From positions 690,566,420 through 690,630,419 of the forward strand of contig CM062813.1 of assembly GCA_031772625.1 (NCBI GenBank): 64,000 nt of DNA. Reading direction: 5' to 3'. How positions within the stretch are numbered: the stretch's first letter is position 1; the number at the start of each line of letters is the position of its first letter. The DNA comes from Pinus tabuliformis. Its lineage: Eukaryota > Streptophyta > Pinopsida > Pinales > Pinaceae. The position numbers were made by a program, and so were the translations under genes. Below, one piece after another: positions 47,879-59,207 of this stretch. Under the pieces are notes generated by a model, which saw only the letters and a program-made list of their open reading frames with translations, was not told where the DNA came from and made no database searches.

Positions 47879-50045
47879 CTGGTTAAAAATCCATATAAAA
47901 ATAATATAAGACCAAGGTCATGGGACACGTATTCCAAGCGAATGGTAGGAAAAAAATCCTAGCGGGTGTTCATTTGGTTTATTATGGCTAAGGAAATTGG
48001 CAAAGGTAATGTCAAAGGATTTGGAAAGGCATTAGGCATTTATTGGCATTTTATTTATGAAAATAATGTAAAATAGGAGAAAATGAAGGTGAAAGGTCAC
48101 AAGTTGCATGTGAGGATGAAAATGAAGGAAAATAAGGGAAAATGAAGGAAATAGAGGCCTCATTGATAAAAAGGATTATGAGGATTATTGCATAGAATTT
48201 TGTCAGTTCAGTTTTGGATCTCATTCTATTCTCTCTCTCTCATACTCTTGGACACTTAGTGTTTTCTTGGAGAACTCTTGGAGGAGTGTGGCATACCTGG
48301 GATTTGGAGCAAGAAGGAAAAGGAAGAGAAGGAAATCACAAGAGGACATTGGGATCAGTAACTATAGTGGGTTTTTCTTGCAGGTACCGAGTTGCATGTG
48401 TGATTTTCTTGCTAGTTTTGGCATGCATGATTATGCATGTGCGTTCTTGGTTCTCTTGTTGTCATTGGAATGGTTTCTTCTAGGTGCGACAACGTTCTTC
48501 AGCCTTTCCTTTCCATTTCCAGATAGCCATGGTGTGAAGGGTTCTCATGTTTTTGGTTGAGTTGGATTGTTGGATGGATTCGAAACTAAGTGAGGTCATA
48601 TATGAAAGAAAGAACACCTAGCCTAGTGATCCCTGAATCAGACTATGGATTACGGTAAAGCCTTGGCCTAGTGGCCTCTGAACCAAACTGTGGGTTGCGG
48701 TAAAGCCATATTTTGTGTTACCTTGGTGGGCCTAGGAATCCTCGAATGGTGAATGGTGGATATATCGTAAAGCCTAGAGGTGGGTGCCCTCAATCAGGCC
48801 TAGGAATCCTTGGCTGGTGAAGGAAGGATATATGGTAAATCCTAGAGGGTGGAGTCTCGGTTAGGGCCTAGTGATCCAGTGTGGATTGTGGTAAATCCTA
48901 GAGACTAGGCGACATGCAAATTCCTCACAGTGTAGGTGGAGAAATTTGGTGGTATCCATGCTTGTTTAGGGCCCAGTGATCCAGTGTGGATTGCGGTAAA
49001 GCATGGTTCTATTGATGAGAATGAGGTGGTGTAGCCTCAAGAAGCCCTAGTTGAGTTTTGGTTATGAGTCCCACATTCATGCTTGGAATATGGCACGGGG
49101 GTGATTGGCTGAAAGAAATATTTGGTTCAGCCAATCTACGGTCGGGTGGTTCGTGGAAGTCCCATACCTAGTTTGCTTATGCATTCATTAATACAAGCTC
49201 TTTTCCTTTATATTTCATGTGTAAATGTATTGGTTTATATGTGGCATTTATGATTGTTATATCCTTGTTATTTTTGTTGTTTATATGCTAGTTATGAGCA
49301 TTTTTTATGACAATGATGATGTATGGATCTCATAATGTTTTGATTTTTAAATGAATGAACAACGAATATATGACCTAATAGATGATAATGCATCTAATGT
49401 GATAAGGCATCAATTCTTCTTAGCAATTCGCAGATAAGTATGAGAACCCTATGCTCATATTTTTTATTACGACCTATAGAATGCATATTTGCGACATGTT
49501 TGACAAAATGCTTGTCATGGCTAGTAGGTGTCCAGTCAAGTACTTATTCAAGTATTTGTATTAGTATCATTTTTTTAATATTACTTTTTATTTCTGGAAG
49601 TTCCATGGAGTTCTGGGTAGTGGCCTGAGACCTGGCCCTGAAAAAGTGGCACAGAATTCAGAGTCATGGGCTTAAAGCTAGTTGAAAAAGACCCCAGTCA
49701 CTTGCATGCCCTTGTTGTGAGAGCGACTGGAGGGTCCCATTTGGTTGCATGCCCTTGCTGTGAGAGCGAATGGAGGATCCCAGTCGCATGCATGCCCATG
49801 TCATGGGAGAAACTGAGGCTCTAGGGTAGTGATATGTCAAGTTTTCTTAGAGGTTGGCCACCTGGGAAGGTTGGTTGGCTCTTGGAGGTTTTGTAGCATG
49901 TGTGAAAGGTCAAATCAGTTTTGTTTTTCCAGTTCTGCTTCCTTAACTATACATGGAGAGTTGAATCATATCATAGTAGCCTCTTGTCACATGTTTACCT
50001 CAGCAGACTAGTTAACTTGGTTAAATGTGGGAGGAGGGTGTTACA
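47879..50045 (+). repeat. element C 5' LTR
   Basis: About 2.17 kb, from TGTAATAGCCCTGG to GGGTGTTACA. It holds six GCGGTAAAGCC-type modules (48618-49005). A unit of about 50 bp near 49690-49810 (CATGCCCTTGCTGTGAGAGCGA) is repeated two to three times, where A has one copy. Confidence 0.85.
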
Positions 50046-50049
50046 TAGT

Positions 50050-50061
50050 AGGTATCAAAGC
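50050..50061 (+). other. element C primer binding site
   Basis: AGGTATCAAAGC, a worn tRNA-iMet site, lies four bases after the LTR end. Confidence 0.65.
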
Positions 50062-52734
50062 ACGATTCAACACTTGGACTAGATGGGCATAATGTGTTTT
50101 TCATGCATGCATGTAGGTTGTATATGTTCTTGTTATGTATGCATGGTAGTGGCCATTGTTATAGTTGTGTTTCCATGTAGGAGTTGATAATGTTGTTGGG
50201 ATGTGTTTGTCATGAATGCATGTCGGATGTATATGCATTTATTATGCATGTCGGTGTCTATATGTTGTTATGCATGCATTGTCAAGGTTGTAGTTATACA
50301 TGTATAATAGGTCAAACACGCATTGTGAGCTCACTGAATGTATTTTGTGTCATCATGATGTTGTTGGTTGTTATGATGTTCATGTGTTGGCTGAGATAGA
50401 GTAGAAGATTCAAATCATCAAAGCGAGGTTGCATGTATGATAAATTCTAGTTGACCAGTGTAGCCATATGCACATGTGTCAGATGGTCATGAATGATAGT
50501 AACATGTCATTGCATGCATTGTGGTCATATGCCTAATGATTATGGTCATTTCAGTTGACTCTCTTGATGTTATTATATTTTGTTCTATTTTGGATTGACC
50601 TATGTAGACTATCATGGTTATCACATTCAGGTATGAGCTAATATATTGTGATATTATGTCATACTAATCTAGACTAATAGTGCATATGTGATTGTTATGC
50701 TTTAATGACAATTGTTTATGAGTTTATGATGTGAACATGTTAGCTAGTTACTGTTATGGATATCATGACCTTATTTATGTTTGATTTGATGTGTTGTGAA
50801 GTTATATCATTCTCATATAGATTGACTGTGTAGATAAGATAACCTCCCCTAATATACATAAAGGTATGAGTTTGCATATGTCGTCTACTTAGTGCTTGAA
50901 TGTTTGATTATGTTGTCTATTTGGTGTTTGAGTGTTTGGTGTTTATTATGTCATCTATCTGTTGTTTTATTGTTTGGTTAATTGCATTATATGAGTATGT
51001 GTTTATAAGATTGCATGAAGAAATGATGTTGTTTTAAGATGGTTGTACTAACACATGTGTGTTGAGACAGCTGATATGTACTTGAGTGTAAGTAGGTGAT
51101 AGTTGTAGAATTATGTATTATAACCGATGAATGTGAGTTGATTGTTGATTATGACATGATTGTTCATCTTGGTAAAGGTTGATTTCAAATTAATATACAT
51201 GATGTCTTTATCTTTGGAACATGTGGCTGACATGTGTGAATAGTTGTAGGGAAACATGCTTGGTATTAACATGACAAGGTAATAGCTTATGTGTTTATGT
51301 AACTAACAGATGAGAGATTTGAAAGTACATAGTAGGACTCGATTGCAACAAGATAAAAGAAAGGAATTGGGTAAGAATTACTTTGACAATGTTTGGGAAT
51401 CACAATTCCAAATGAATGAGCGCTTGCATGAATACAAGAAGTCTTCTTAACCTTTATTTTGTTTGACATTATGTGGATATGTGCTAGATTCATAAACATG
51501 TATTTGATAAGTATAACAATTGATTTCCAACTATGGTTGGATTCATCAAGGAATAGAGGTGTACGTGTTCAATTATAAGGCAATGCGCTTGGCACAATAA
51601 GGTAAGGTAATCGGTGTATTGTTATATTTATTTATACATTGACAGTTATGTGCTTATGGCAGTATGATGTAGGGGATTGCATGGCAGAGGAGACTCTCAT
51701 GAAATCTTGAAGAAGGCTCAAGTTGAATTTCCCTTGGAGGCATTGGGAACCCATGGCGTTGAGTCATGGTGTTTGTTACTAGTTTTGTTCCTTTGGTATT
51801 TTGTGATTTGTTTGAGATTGATTTATGGGTTTTGATTGCGTCTGATGCAAAGCCTTGCCACTTTGTTTGTGGTGTCGTGTTGCAATTGGTTTTTCATGTT
51901 TTTCTTCTTGTTGGTTTTTCTTGTTCTTTCCTTTTATGTTTTGAGTCTTGGGAGTTAGTTTTAGGAAAGAGAAAGTAATGGAGTTCAGGGAGAGCTGAAT
52001 GGAAATCAATTGGTAACGTAAGACTTAGACGAAGCCTAGTGCATGTATAAGGGAGATGAAGGAAAGAGTATGAAAGCCTGTTGGATTGGTTGGGTCCATT
52101 GGGGTAAATGGACGATGGAAAGACAATCATGAGAAAGGTAATCACGAAAGGTAAAGTAAATAGATTTGAGGTGTCAAATGCCTTAGCTATGTTGCAAACT
52201 GTTGTTCTCAATGCTGTGCATGGATAAAGCAAGTTTTCTTAACCTTGACCTTATGATATCTGGTAATTATGTTATGATCATGATTATGTTAATGTCAATA
52301 TATGTATATATGTATGTACATATGCTTTTGTCTGATAGGGTTGTTATGGATAATGATTTTTTTATGCAAATTTTTATATGTATATATGTATGTATGTATG
52401 TATGTATGTTGTTGTCAGACAGGGTGATCAGGAATCATTCTTGTGGAGGAATGATTTCTTATGCAGGTGAATGGCATGAATATGTTCCTGGTTTATGAGG
52501 AATCAGGTGGGAAGAGTAACCCTGGTAGATCTACAAGGTCAGTATCATGTGGATATGAATTGATATTATATGCTTGTACTATGCCTACGTTATGGACATG
52601 TAATGTTGAGGGATACAAATGGAAGCAATATGATTGGTGGCATGCTGGAACATGCATCAATAGTGGAAATACACTAGAGACAAGGTCGCTTGGTAGAGTC
52701 AGTTTGTGGTCTCTAGATGTGCAGTACTATTGTT
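50062..52734 (+). other. element C internal non-coding region
   Basis: Low-complexity, GT/AT-rich sequence with many ATGTTG and TATGTG words and no coding homology. A (GTAT)n run lies at 52379-52410. Confidence 0.6.
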
Positions 52735-53590
52735 ATATATATGTTTTACATGTTGCACCTGTGATGTTGTGTGTATAGGGTGTTGTGTATAGATGATGTT
52801 ATGTACATGTTGGATATGCGGTGCTATGTACATATGGTGTCGTGTGCATGTTGGATATGTGGTGTTGTGCACATATGGTGTTGCACGCATCTTGGATATG
52901 CAGCGTTGTGTACATATGGTGTGGTGTGAAAGTTGTACATATGGTATTGTGTGTATGATTGTACATGTGGTTCAGTGTACATGTTGTACAGGGGGTGATG
53001 TGTGCAGGTGGTACTGTGTACATGGCGTGCATGTGGTATTGTGTACATGTGATTTGTGCACATATTGTGCATGTGGTGTTGTGTACATGTGGTATTGTGT
53101 AAATGTTGTGCAAGTGGTGCTATCTGCATGTGGTGTTGTGTACACCTTGTGCAAGTGGTGTCTTGTACATATTGTGTAGAGGGTACTATGTACATGTTGT
53201 ACATGTGGTATTGTGTGCATTTCGTACATGTTGTGTTGTGAACATGTGGAATTCTGTGCATGTTGTACATGTTGTTTTGTGTACGTGTGGTATTGTGTAT
53301 GTGCATTGCGTAGTCATGGTATCATGACATGGGTATTCGTTGTGTTGTACTCTGTGTATGTATATGTATTGGGTTGTGTTGTACACCAGATGTAGGTGTA
53401 TGTATTTGGTTGTGTTGTACATCAGATGAAGGTGTATGTATTGTGTTGTGTTGTACACCGGATGTAGGTGTAAGTATTTTGTTGTGTTGTTCACCAGATG
53501 TAGGTGTATGTATTGTGTTTTGTTGTACACTGGGTGTAGGTGTATGTGTTGTATATCAGGTGCAGGTGCATTTATTGTATTTTGTTGTAT
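52735..53590 (+). repeat. minisatellite of element C
   Basis: Up to about 53330 the array is of TGTGGT, GTTGTGTACATG and GTGCATG words. From about 53370 to 53570 there is a more regular array of roughly 36-38 bp with GTTGTACACCAGATGTAGG. It is the counterpart of the B array. Cys/Val- and Thr/His-rich frames here are artefacts. Confidence 0.85.
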
Positions 53591-53750
53591 GTCTTGTTTG
53601 GTAGTATGCATGTGGTGTACACTATGTATATGTGTACATGGTTGAAGAGAAGGCATTGGGTGTTTGTCAGGTGCGGTAACTGATCTAGTGTGCATACGCA
53701 AAGGATCGATTAAAGGATAAGTATCAATTTTTATTTCGGTTTTAATTATG

Positions 53751-53882
53751 CATGTGATCTATGATTTTGGTTTATGATGGTTACATGTGATCTATGATTT
53801 TGGTTTATGATGGTTACATGTGATTTATGATTTTGGTTTATGATGGTTACATGTGATCTATGGTTTAAATTTATGATGGTTG
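53751..53882 (+). repeat. 33-bp tandem repeat, four copies
   Basis: Copies start at 53751, 53784, 53817 and 53850 (CATGTGATCTATGATTTTGG). The matching place in B, near 33440-33470, has one copy. Confidence 0.9.
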
Positions 53883-54720
53883 ATTTTTGAGCTAACCAAA
53901 TGTGATATGTTTATACATGATGATTTGGTCAAAGATGCTAGTTTGACTTGCTGTGACAGGAAGTAAACATAAGTGAAAATGTACCTTATTGACGAGCCAC
54001 CAATAAGGTATGATTTGGATTTATTTCAATTCATTTTGAATGTAATAGAAGTTATTTGCTTGGTACAGAAAAGCATGCAATGCCCAGTTTGAGATGGTTG
54101 AAACCGACTGCAAGAATTAATAATGTCAGTGAAAGGAATTGGAACAGGCAGTAGTATGATGGTAAAGCACTTTAGGAGTAGTGCCATTGTGGGACACTGG
54201 TATCCAATAGTGTCCATTTATTTCCATGAGCATGTTATGACCGGTATGATGGTTTTGGGGCAAGGATATGCCTTGCAAGTTGTTTGAACTTCTGATGCGA
54301 GGAAACCTTGCCAAGGGATGGATCACCTAGGATAGGGGATTCTAGGGAACTTGGAAGATGTGTGACTGCACAAAAGAGGGTGACCAGATTTCCCGAGGGA
54401 CTATGTAGTAGAGAAGGGAAGGTCGGGGATGGATTTATTTTGTTCATTAGCATTGCTAGATGGAATCAAATGCACATTGGGAGTGTGCCCTTGAACAATG
54501 AGCCGATAACTGTTCACTTAAAGGAAAAGTGGCGCAGGATTGTGGTGCTGGATATTAGATGTAGCTTTGGTTTTGATAGTGGATTCTGGACTTCCTGCGA
54601 AGGAGGTGAATCCTGGTACTACTTTTGAGGGTGGAGGTGTGAGCTTCTAGATTCACTTGTTGCTGATACAGGAATCATATCCTCCTATTTACCAGTTGAG
54701 AAAATGTGTATATGTGTATA
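53883..54720 (+). other. element C block shared with B
   Basis: Non-coding by my reading. It aligns in reverse with 32600-33440 of B, about 80-85% matched in the best part. Confidence 0.6.
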
Positions 54721-54723
54721 TTA

Positions 54724-54943
54724 TTGTAAATATTGTATCGAGCTAGGTTTATAAAGCTCCATAGACGGTATGATTATTTACTGGTTGAATCAAATATGTA
54801 TAAGAATATATGTGGTTGTTATTGTAAATACCGTAATGAGTTGTGTTATAAAATTCCAGTAAACAGTATGGTTGTCATGTTTTTAGTAGGATGCCATTGT
54901 AAATACTACAACAAGTTGTGTTATAAAGCTCCATGGGCAGTAT
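54724..54943 (+). repeat. element C: three copies of the paired-end module
   Basis: Copies lie at 54724-54772, 54822-54870 and 54897-54943. End pairs are ATATTGT with ACGGTAT, ATACCGT with ACAGTAT, and ATACTAC with GCAGTAT. The last copy is about 60 bp from the polypurine tract. Confidence 0.85.
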
Positions 54944-55002
54944 TTTTTGGTTGTCAACAATCTTACTGGTTGTAGGTGTCATTGAACATCGAGGATGGTG
55001 AT

Positions 55003-55018
55003 CCCCCAAGGGGGAGAG
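55003..55018 (+). other. element C polypurine tract
   Basis: CCCCCAAGGGGGAGAG lies just before the start of the 3' LTR. The same word is used by A. Confidence 0.75.
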
Positions 55019-55026
55019 TTCTATAA

Positions 55027-56008
55027 TGTTGGCTTTGTGGGGCCTGACCCAAGTTCAACGTTAGTTAGCCAAAAAAATCCCTACACTACTGGCCCTTTCG
55101 ACATCAACCCGCGGAGCGCGGACCGAAGTCTCACCTAAAGCAGTATGGGGGAATGTTGGAACCAAGTTTCCGCACCCTGAGATGGTCGCGATGTCAGTTT
55201 ATATCTTCTGTTCCTACTTTCGTGCAGGTCACTAAGCTTTAGGGCTCTAACAGTCTACCCTTTATTCTGGCCTTTAGTACCTCTACGAAGGTGTACGATT
55301 GACCTTCACGCAACCTCAACCCGCGATCCAAATACTTTCGCACTGCTATGAAATCGTATTATATCGGTTCCCAAGTTACCTTAAGTGTTTTACTTATCTT
55401 ACTAAACAATCACAGTTAGCACCACATAAACTTATATTCTTATTTGCGTTCAATTACCCAATATAATCACATATATTCGCACATCACATAAACATTATAA
55501 ATGAAACCCAAAACACAATATAACCAGATGCATTAATAGGAAATAAATACACAGGATTTGTAGAATACTTCTCTTTATTGATATCTTTAGATTATTACAG
55601 ACTCTATCCACCCTGCGCACACAACTGCAGGGGTCCGCGCACTCAGCTGAAGACTTCCACCCTAGGCCTCTGCGCACTCGGCTGCAGAGCTCTACCTACA
55701 TTAAGACCCGAAACACTTCGACTTCTCTACCATGACTCTTCACTTCATTCTTCGCTATCTTCTCCAGACTACCTAGAGCTTACTTACTTAGCTCCTTTTG
55801 ATACAATCCCATGGTCCATGGACCATGGGTGGATCTTTACAGCCGAATTTACACTTTACAAAATAAGGGCGGACAAACCTTTATGACTCTTGACACCTTT
55901 GTGCTCCGCGACCACAAAATGTAGAGACTTTACAACTTTATTACAAAATTGACCCAAAACATGGGCTTTTAGCCCCAAAACTGTCCTTGGGGGAATCCAT
56001 TCCCAACA
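55027..56008 (-). repeat. element E 3' LTR
   Basis: The reverse complement aligns with F's LTR along its length, about 70-75% by eye. It carries a perfect 22-bp palindrome at 55808-55829. Confidence 0.8.
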
Positions 56009-56234
56009 GGCCCCCAAAAAAAACATGGTGACTCGCCCTCGAGTCACTCTGCAGGTGCAAAGGCCTTGGCGCGAAGACCTCCCAATTCGACCTGTATGAC
56101 CGCAACCTCGATAGTACACTATCCAAATACCTACTTTGCTTCTTCAACCAACTACTCGATCACTGGTCCTGAACTATCAGCCTAAAGCTTTTGTTGAGTA
56201 GCTTGTAGAGTAGCAAGCTTTCCTTCAATAGAGG
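55027..56234 (-). mobile_element. element E: Tat/Ogre-like LTR element, 3' end only before F
   Basis: A 982-bp LTR (55027-56008) on the minus strand runs from TGTTGGGAATGG to AAGCCAACA. It is preceded on that strand by a T8G5-type polypurine tract (56009-56025) and about 200 bp of internal sequence. Element F starts at 56235, so the rest of E should lie beyond F. E sits five bases into C's 3' LTR; TATAA at 55022-55026 would be its target duplication. Confidence 0.7.
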
Positions 56235-57172
56235 TGTTCGGTGGGGGATCCCCCAAGGGCAATTTTGGGGCTTAAAGCCCTTATTTTGGTCTAATTTTGT
56301 AATTTAAATGTAAATACTCCGCATTTTTGTGGGCGCGGAGTGCGTAGATGTTAAAAGAGTCATAGGGTTGTCCACCCTTATTTTGATAATGTATTGTCAG
56401 TTGTAGAAGATCTACCCATGGTACACGGACCATGGGATTGTATAAATAGAGCTAAGCTCTAGGTAGTAAGAAGGAGGAAAAAATGAAGCAATGGAAGTAA
56501 TAAAGAATTGAGAGATAGCTCGGAAGTAGAAGTCTAATTTTTTGGTCATAGCGTAGGTAGAGGCTTTGCAGCTGACTGAGCAGAGGCCTAGAAGTATGCA
56601 GCTGAGTGTGCAGACCCTTGCGGCTAAGTGCGTAAAGCGAGTCGACTGTATAATTATCTAGAATTATCAATAAAGAAGAGTATTCTATCATTTCTGCATC
56701 TTTATTTCCTATTTATGCATCTAATATATTGGGTATGAATTTCACTTCTAATGCTTATTGGTTAAGTGAATTCAAGTAAAAACATCTGTGTACGTGAAGC
56801 TAACTAAGATCTGTTAATAAGATAAGTAAGATACTTAGCCCATTTTAGGAGATATTGTAGTTCACTGCCCTAGCAGCATGAAAGGAATTCAACCCCTGGT
56901 TAGGGCTACGTGGTAGTCGATTATAACAGTTCGCGATGGTACTAAAGGATAGAGCAAAGGGATTAGAAACATGCGCAAAGGCAAGGATAGTTGGAATAAA
57001 CCGACATCACAACCATCTCAAGGGTGCAAAAACTTGGTTCCAGCATCCCCCCATACTGCTTCAGGTGAGACTTCAGTCCGCACTCCGCAGGAGGATGCGG
57101 AAAGGGCCAGTAGTGTAGGGATTTTCTAGGCTAACTAACACTGAACCTGGGTCAGGCCCCCTCAAGCCAACG
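56235..57172 (+). repeat. element F 5' LTR
   Basis: 938 bp. A TATA box (TATAAATA) lies at 56441, with an imperfect copy of E's palindrome at 56414-56435 directly upstream. AATAAAGAAG near 56670 fits an R region. Confidence 0.8.
56441..56448 (+). promoter_or_regulatory. TATA box of the element F LTR
   Basis: TATAAATA lies about 205 bp into the LTR, just after the palindromic block. It is the best TATA motif in the element region. Confidence 0.5.
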
Positions 57173-57174
57173 AA

Positions 57175-57194
57175 TGGTTTTGTTGCCAGGACCA
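57175..57194 (+). other. element F primer-site region
   Basis: GGTTTTGTTGCCAGGACC resembles the TGGCGCCGTTGCCGGGGA-type site of non-chromovirus plant Ty3/gypsy elements, with changes. It directly follows the LTR end. Confidence 0.45.
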
Positions 57195-57261
57195 AAATCT
57201 GCATAAGAGATGTGTGATGTCGTATCATTGGAATCCAACTAAGAAAGAAATCAAAGGCTAG

Positions 57262-57696
57262 TTGGACAGAAGGATTCACGAGTTTGCAGCACAGGAAAAC
57301 AGTAACCCGCAACTGTCAAAAGAACAATGGTTAGATATCTACCTGTATACAGAAATCTGTCAAATAGTTTTTGCATCCTTCCCTACTGAGTTATACGAGT
57401 GGATCACGAAGCTAGTAGATAGCCAAGGAAGGTGGAAACTTGATGGTCCTATTATGTGGACCTCAGAGCTAGTGCGAAGGTTGGAAGCATCAGAGGATAA
57501 GATCGCACATGTCGTCGATCATTGGCTCGATCGCATTATGGGAGGATTTGTTACTAAGTTCACGGTTGAAACCTCAGTCAACTATAGCGAGGCAAAGCGA
57601 CGCTTTTTCAAAGGACCGCGAGGTAAGTACGTAAAATATTTTAATACTTGGATTAAAATGCTCTTGTGCAAAAAGTGGGTTATGCAGTTACCTTGA
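57262..57696 (+). mobile_element. element F leading frame upstream of gag
   Basis: About 144 codons with no domain I recognise. It is rich in Trp, Glu and Lys, with words such as KEQWLDIYLYTEIC and RRFFKGPRGKYVKYF. Ogre-type elements carry a frame of unknown function in this place. It could also be the N-terminal part of gag. Confidence 0.5.
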
Positions 57697-57714
57697 TGTT
57701 TAGGTCTACACGAA

Positions 57715-58326
57715 GTGGAAGAATTTTACAGAAACGAAGGAAATAAGGGTCCAAAGCATAGCCCCTTGATTTCACCTCCACGAGGGGACGAAGAAGGGAT
57801 CACGAAGGTCTCTCCGCGAAGTGCTATTCAGTTGATAAGACAAGGATTTCCACGAATTCCACCTCTGCCCACACCACCACCGGCTTCACCGCCATCACCT
57901 CCAACTTCACCCGTACCACCTCCACCACCATCGCGATTCAGTATGGCGAACACAGTGAAGTTGCCTTTATTCAAAGGCTTGGGAAATGAGGATCTAGACC
58001 AATTATGGTTTGTTGTGAGGGCTGTATGGGAAGCTCAAGGTGTTACATATGACCATATAAAGAAAGTGACACTAGTTAGTGCTCTGCAAGATTGCGCGCT
58101 AACCTGGTATATTAAGTACTCCAGCGATAACCCGAATGCTAAAGTAGCGGACATTCAAGTAGCAGTGAATCGGGAATTTAGCAGGCCTAAATCCGACGTG
58201 CAGTTGATTGTTGGATTCAAAGAGATCATGATGCTATCAAGCAAGATGCCTTGGGAACTAGATCAAAGGCTAAAATGTATGATCCGCGAAGCCAACATGA
58301 ATTTGACTGATGGACAACATCGCTAG
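57715..58326 (+). mobile_element. element F gag
   Basis: A proline-rich linker (about 57860-57935) is followed by a Retrotrans_gag-like core. Landmarks are VKLPLFKGLGNEDLDQLWF, ALTWYIKYSS and the helix-rich DVQLIVGFKEI stretch. Gag forms the virus-like particle of such elements. Confidence 0.75.
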
Positions 58327-58554
58327 TGGTTTGTGGCTTCGCTACTACCACACCTAAGAAGTGTGTTGTCGTAGCAGAAGATAACAACTCAGGCAGAAGC
58401 CTTGGAGATTTCCATGAGACTACATGAGACTCCGATGCAGGATCCTAATCTAGGAGTCCAATAGATCCATGCACAGCTGAAGAATCTATGCCTTGAGATG
58501 CAGAGTCTGAAATAGGACAGGACGGTTCGACCAGAAGTGTGTGAGGAAGTATGG

Positions 58555-59085
58555 TGCTTGAAATGCAAGAGTCAGGGTCATGACAAGGACCACTGCCTGG
58601 TCTTTACAAATTAGCTTGCAGGAGGAGGACCGATGCCTCTAAGGCCGAAAGCTAAAGCAGGACCTAGCGCGGCGTCTGCTTTATGGTGCGCTATCTGTCA
58701 AATAGCTGGAAAACATGCCATAGATAACTGCCACTTGTTACAGAAGTATACACAAACTCCGCAACCGTTGTTCTGTAGCTTTTGTAGATTGGCAGGACAT
58801 GATGAGTGTACTTGCAGGAGTTATGAATTGATGATGGATAGAATGATTGCCTACAAAGTTCACGCTGAAATGCATCCCCTTGAATAGAATATAGGGATGG
58901 CACATACAAGGTTTCAGGGGCGTGGATGAGACCGAGGCGGAGGACCTGGTAGAGGTCACAGACAATTGATTTGCTACAATTGCGGAGGCCAAGACATTGT
59001 GCCCATGATTGCACTAACCCAACGCACCCATCATGCAAGTATTGCACGTTTCTTGATCATGAAACAGACGATTGTCCTACGCTGA
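58555..59085 (+). mobile_element. element F cluster of five CCHC zinc knuckles
   Basis: Motifs lie at 58555-58596 (CLKCKSQGHDKDHC), 58687-58731 (CAICQIAGKHAIDNC, one residue longer), 58774-58815 (CSFCRLAGHDECTC), about 58972-59013 (CYNCGGQ...) and 59034-59085 (CKYCTFLDHETDDC). Such knuckles bind RNA in nucleocapsid proteins. Confidence 0.75.
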
Positions 59086-59207
59086 TAGCTAGGATACATG
59101 ACAAAGGGGCGCTACCACCTCCCCTGACTCAGAACCTGTAGATGATGAGGTCTGAGCTGCGCGAGGAAGATCCAAATGTAAATATAGTTCTCTGAAGTGG
59201 AATCGAG

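Larger units (their letters stand above)
47879..55026 (+). mobile_element. element C: non-coding large LTR element of the B family
   Basis: The 5' LTR is 47879-50045, with a primer site at 50050-50061. About 5 kb of internal sequence has no gag or pol. A polypurine tract lies at 55003-55018, and the first bases of a 3' LTR (TATAA) at 55022-55026, where element E begins. The LTR start TGTAATAGCC is that of B. The body of the LTR, including its tandem modules, is nearer to A. It was inserted in a LINE; AAGAT at 47874-47878 would be its left target duplication. Age cannot be given from one LTR. Confidence 0.75.

Noticed and set aside
53186-53701. 171-codon minus-strand frame and its neighbours at 52793-53327
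   Set aside because: They are translations of the minisatellite in element C, with no domain and no start context of note.
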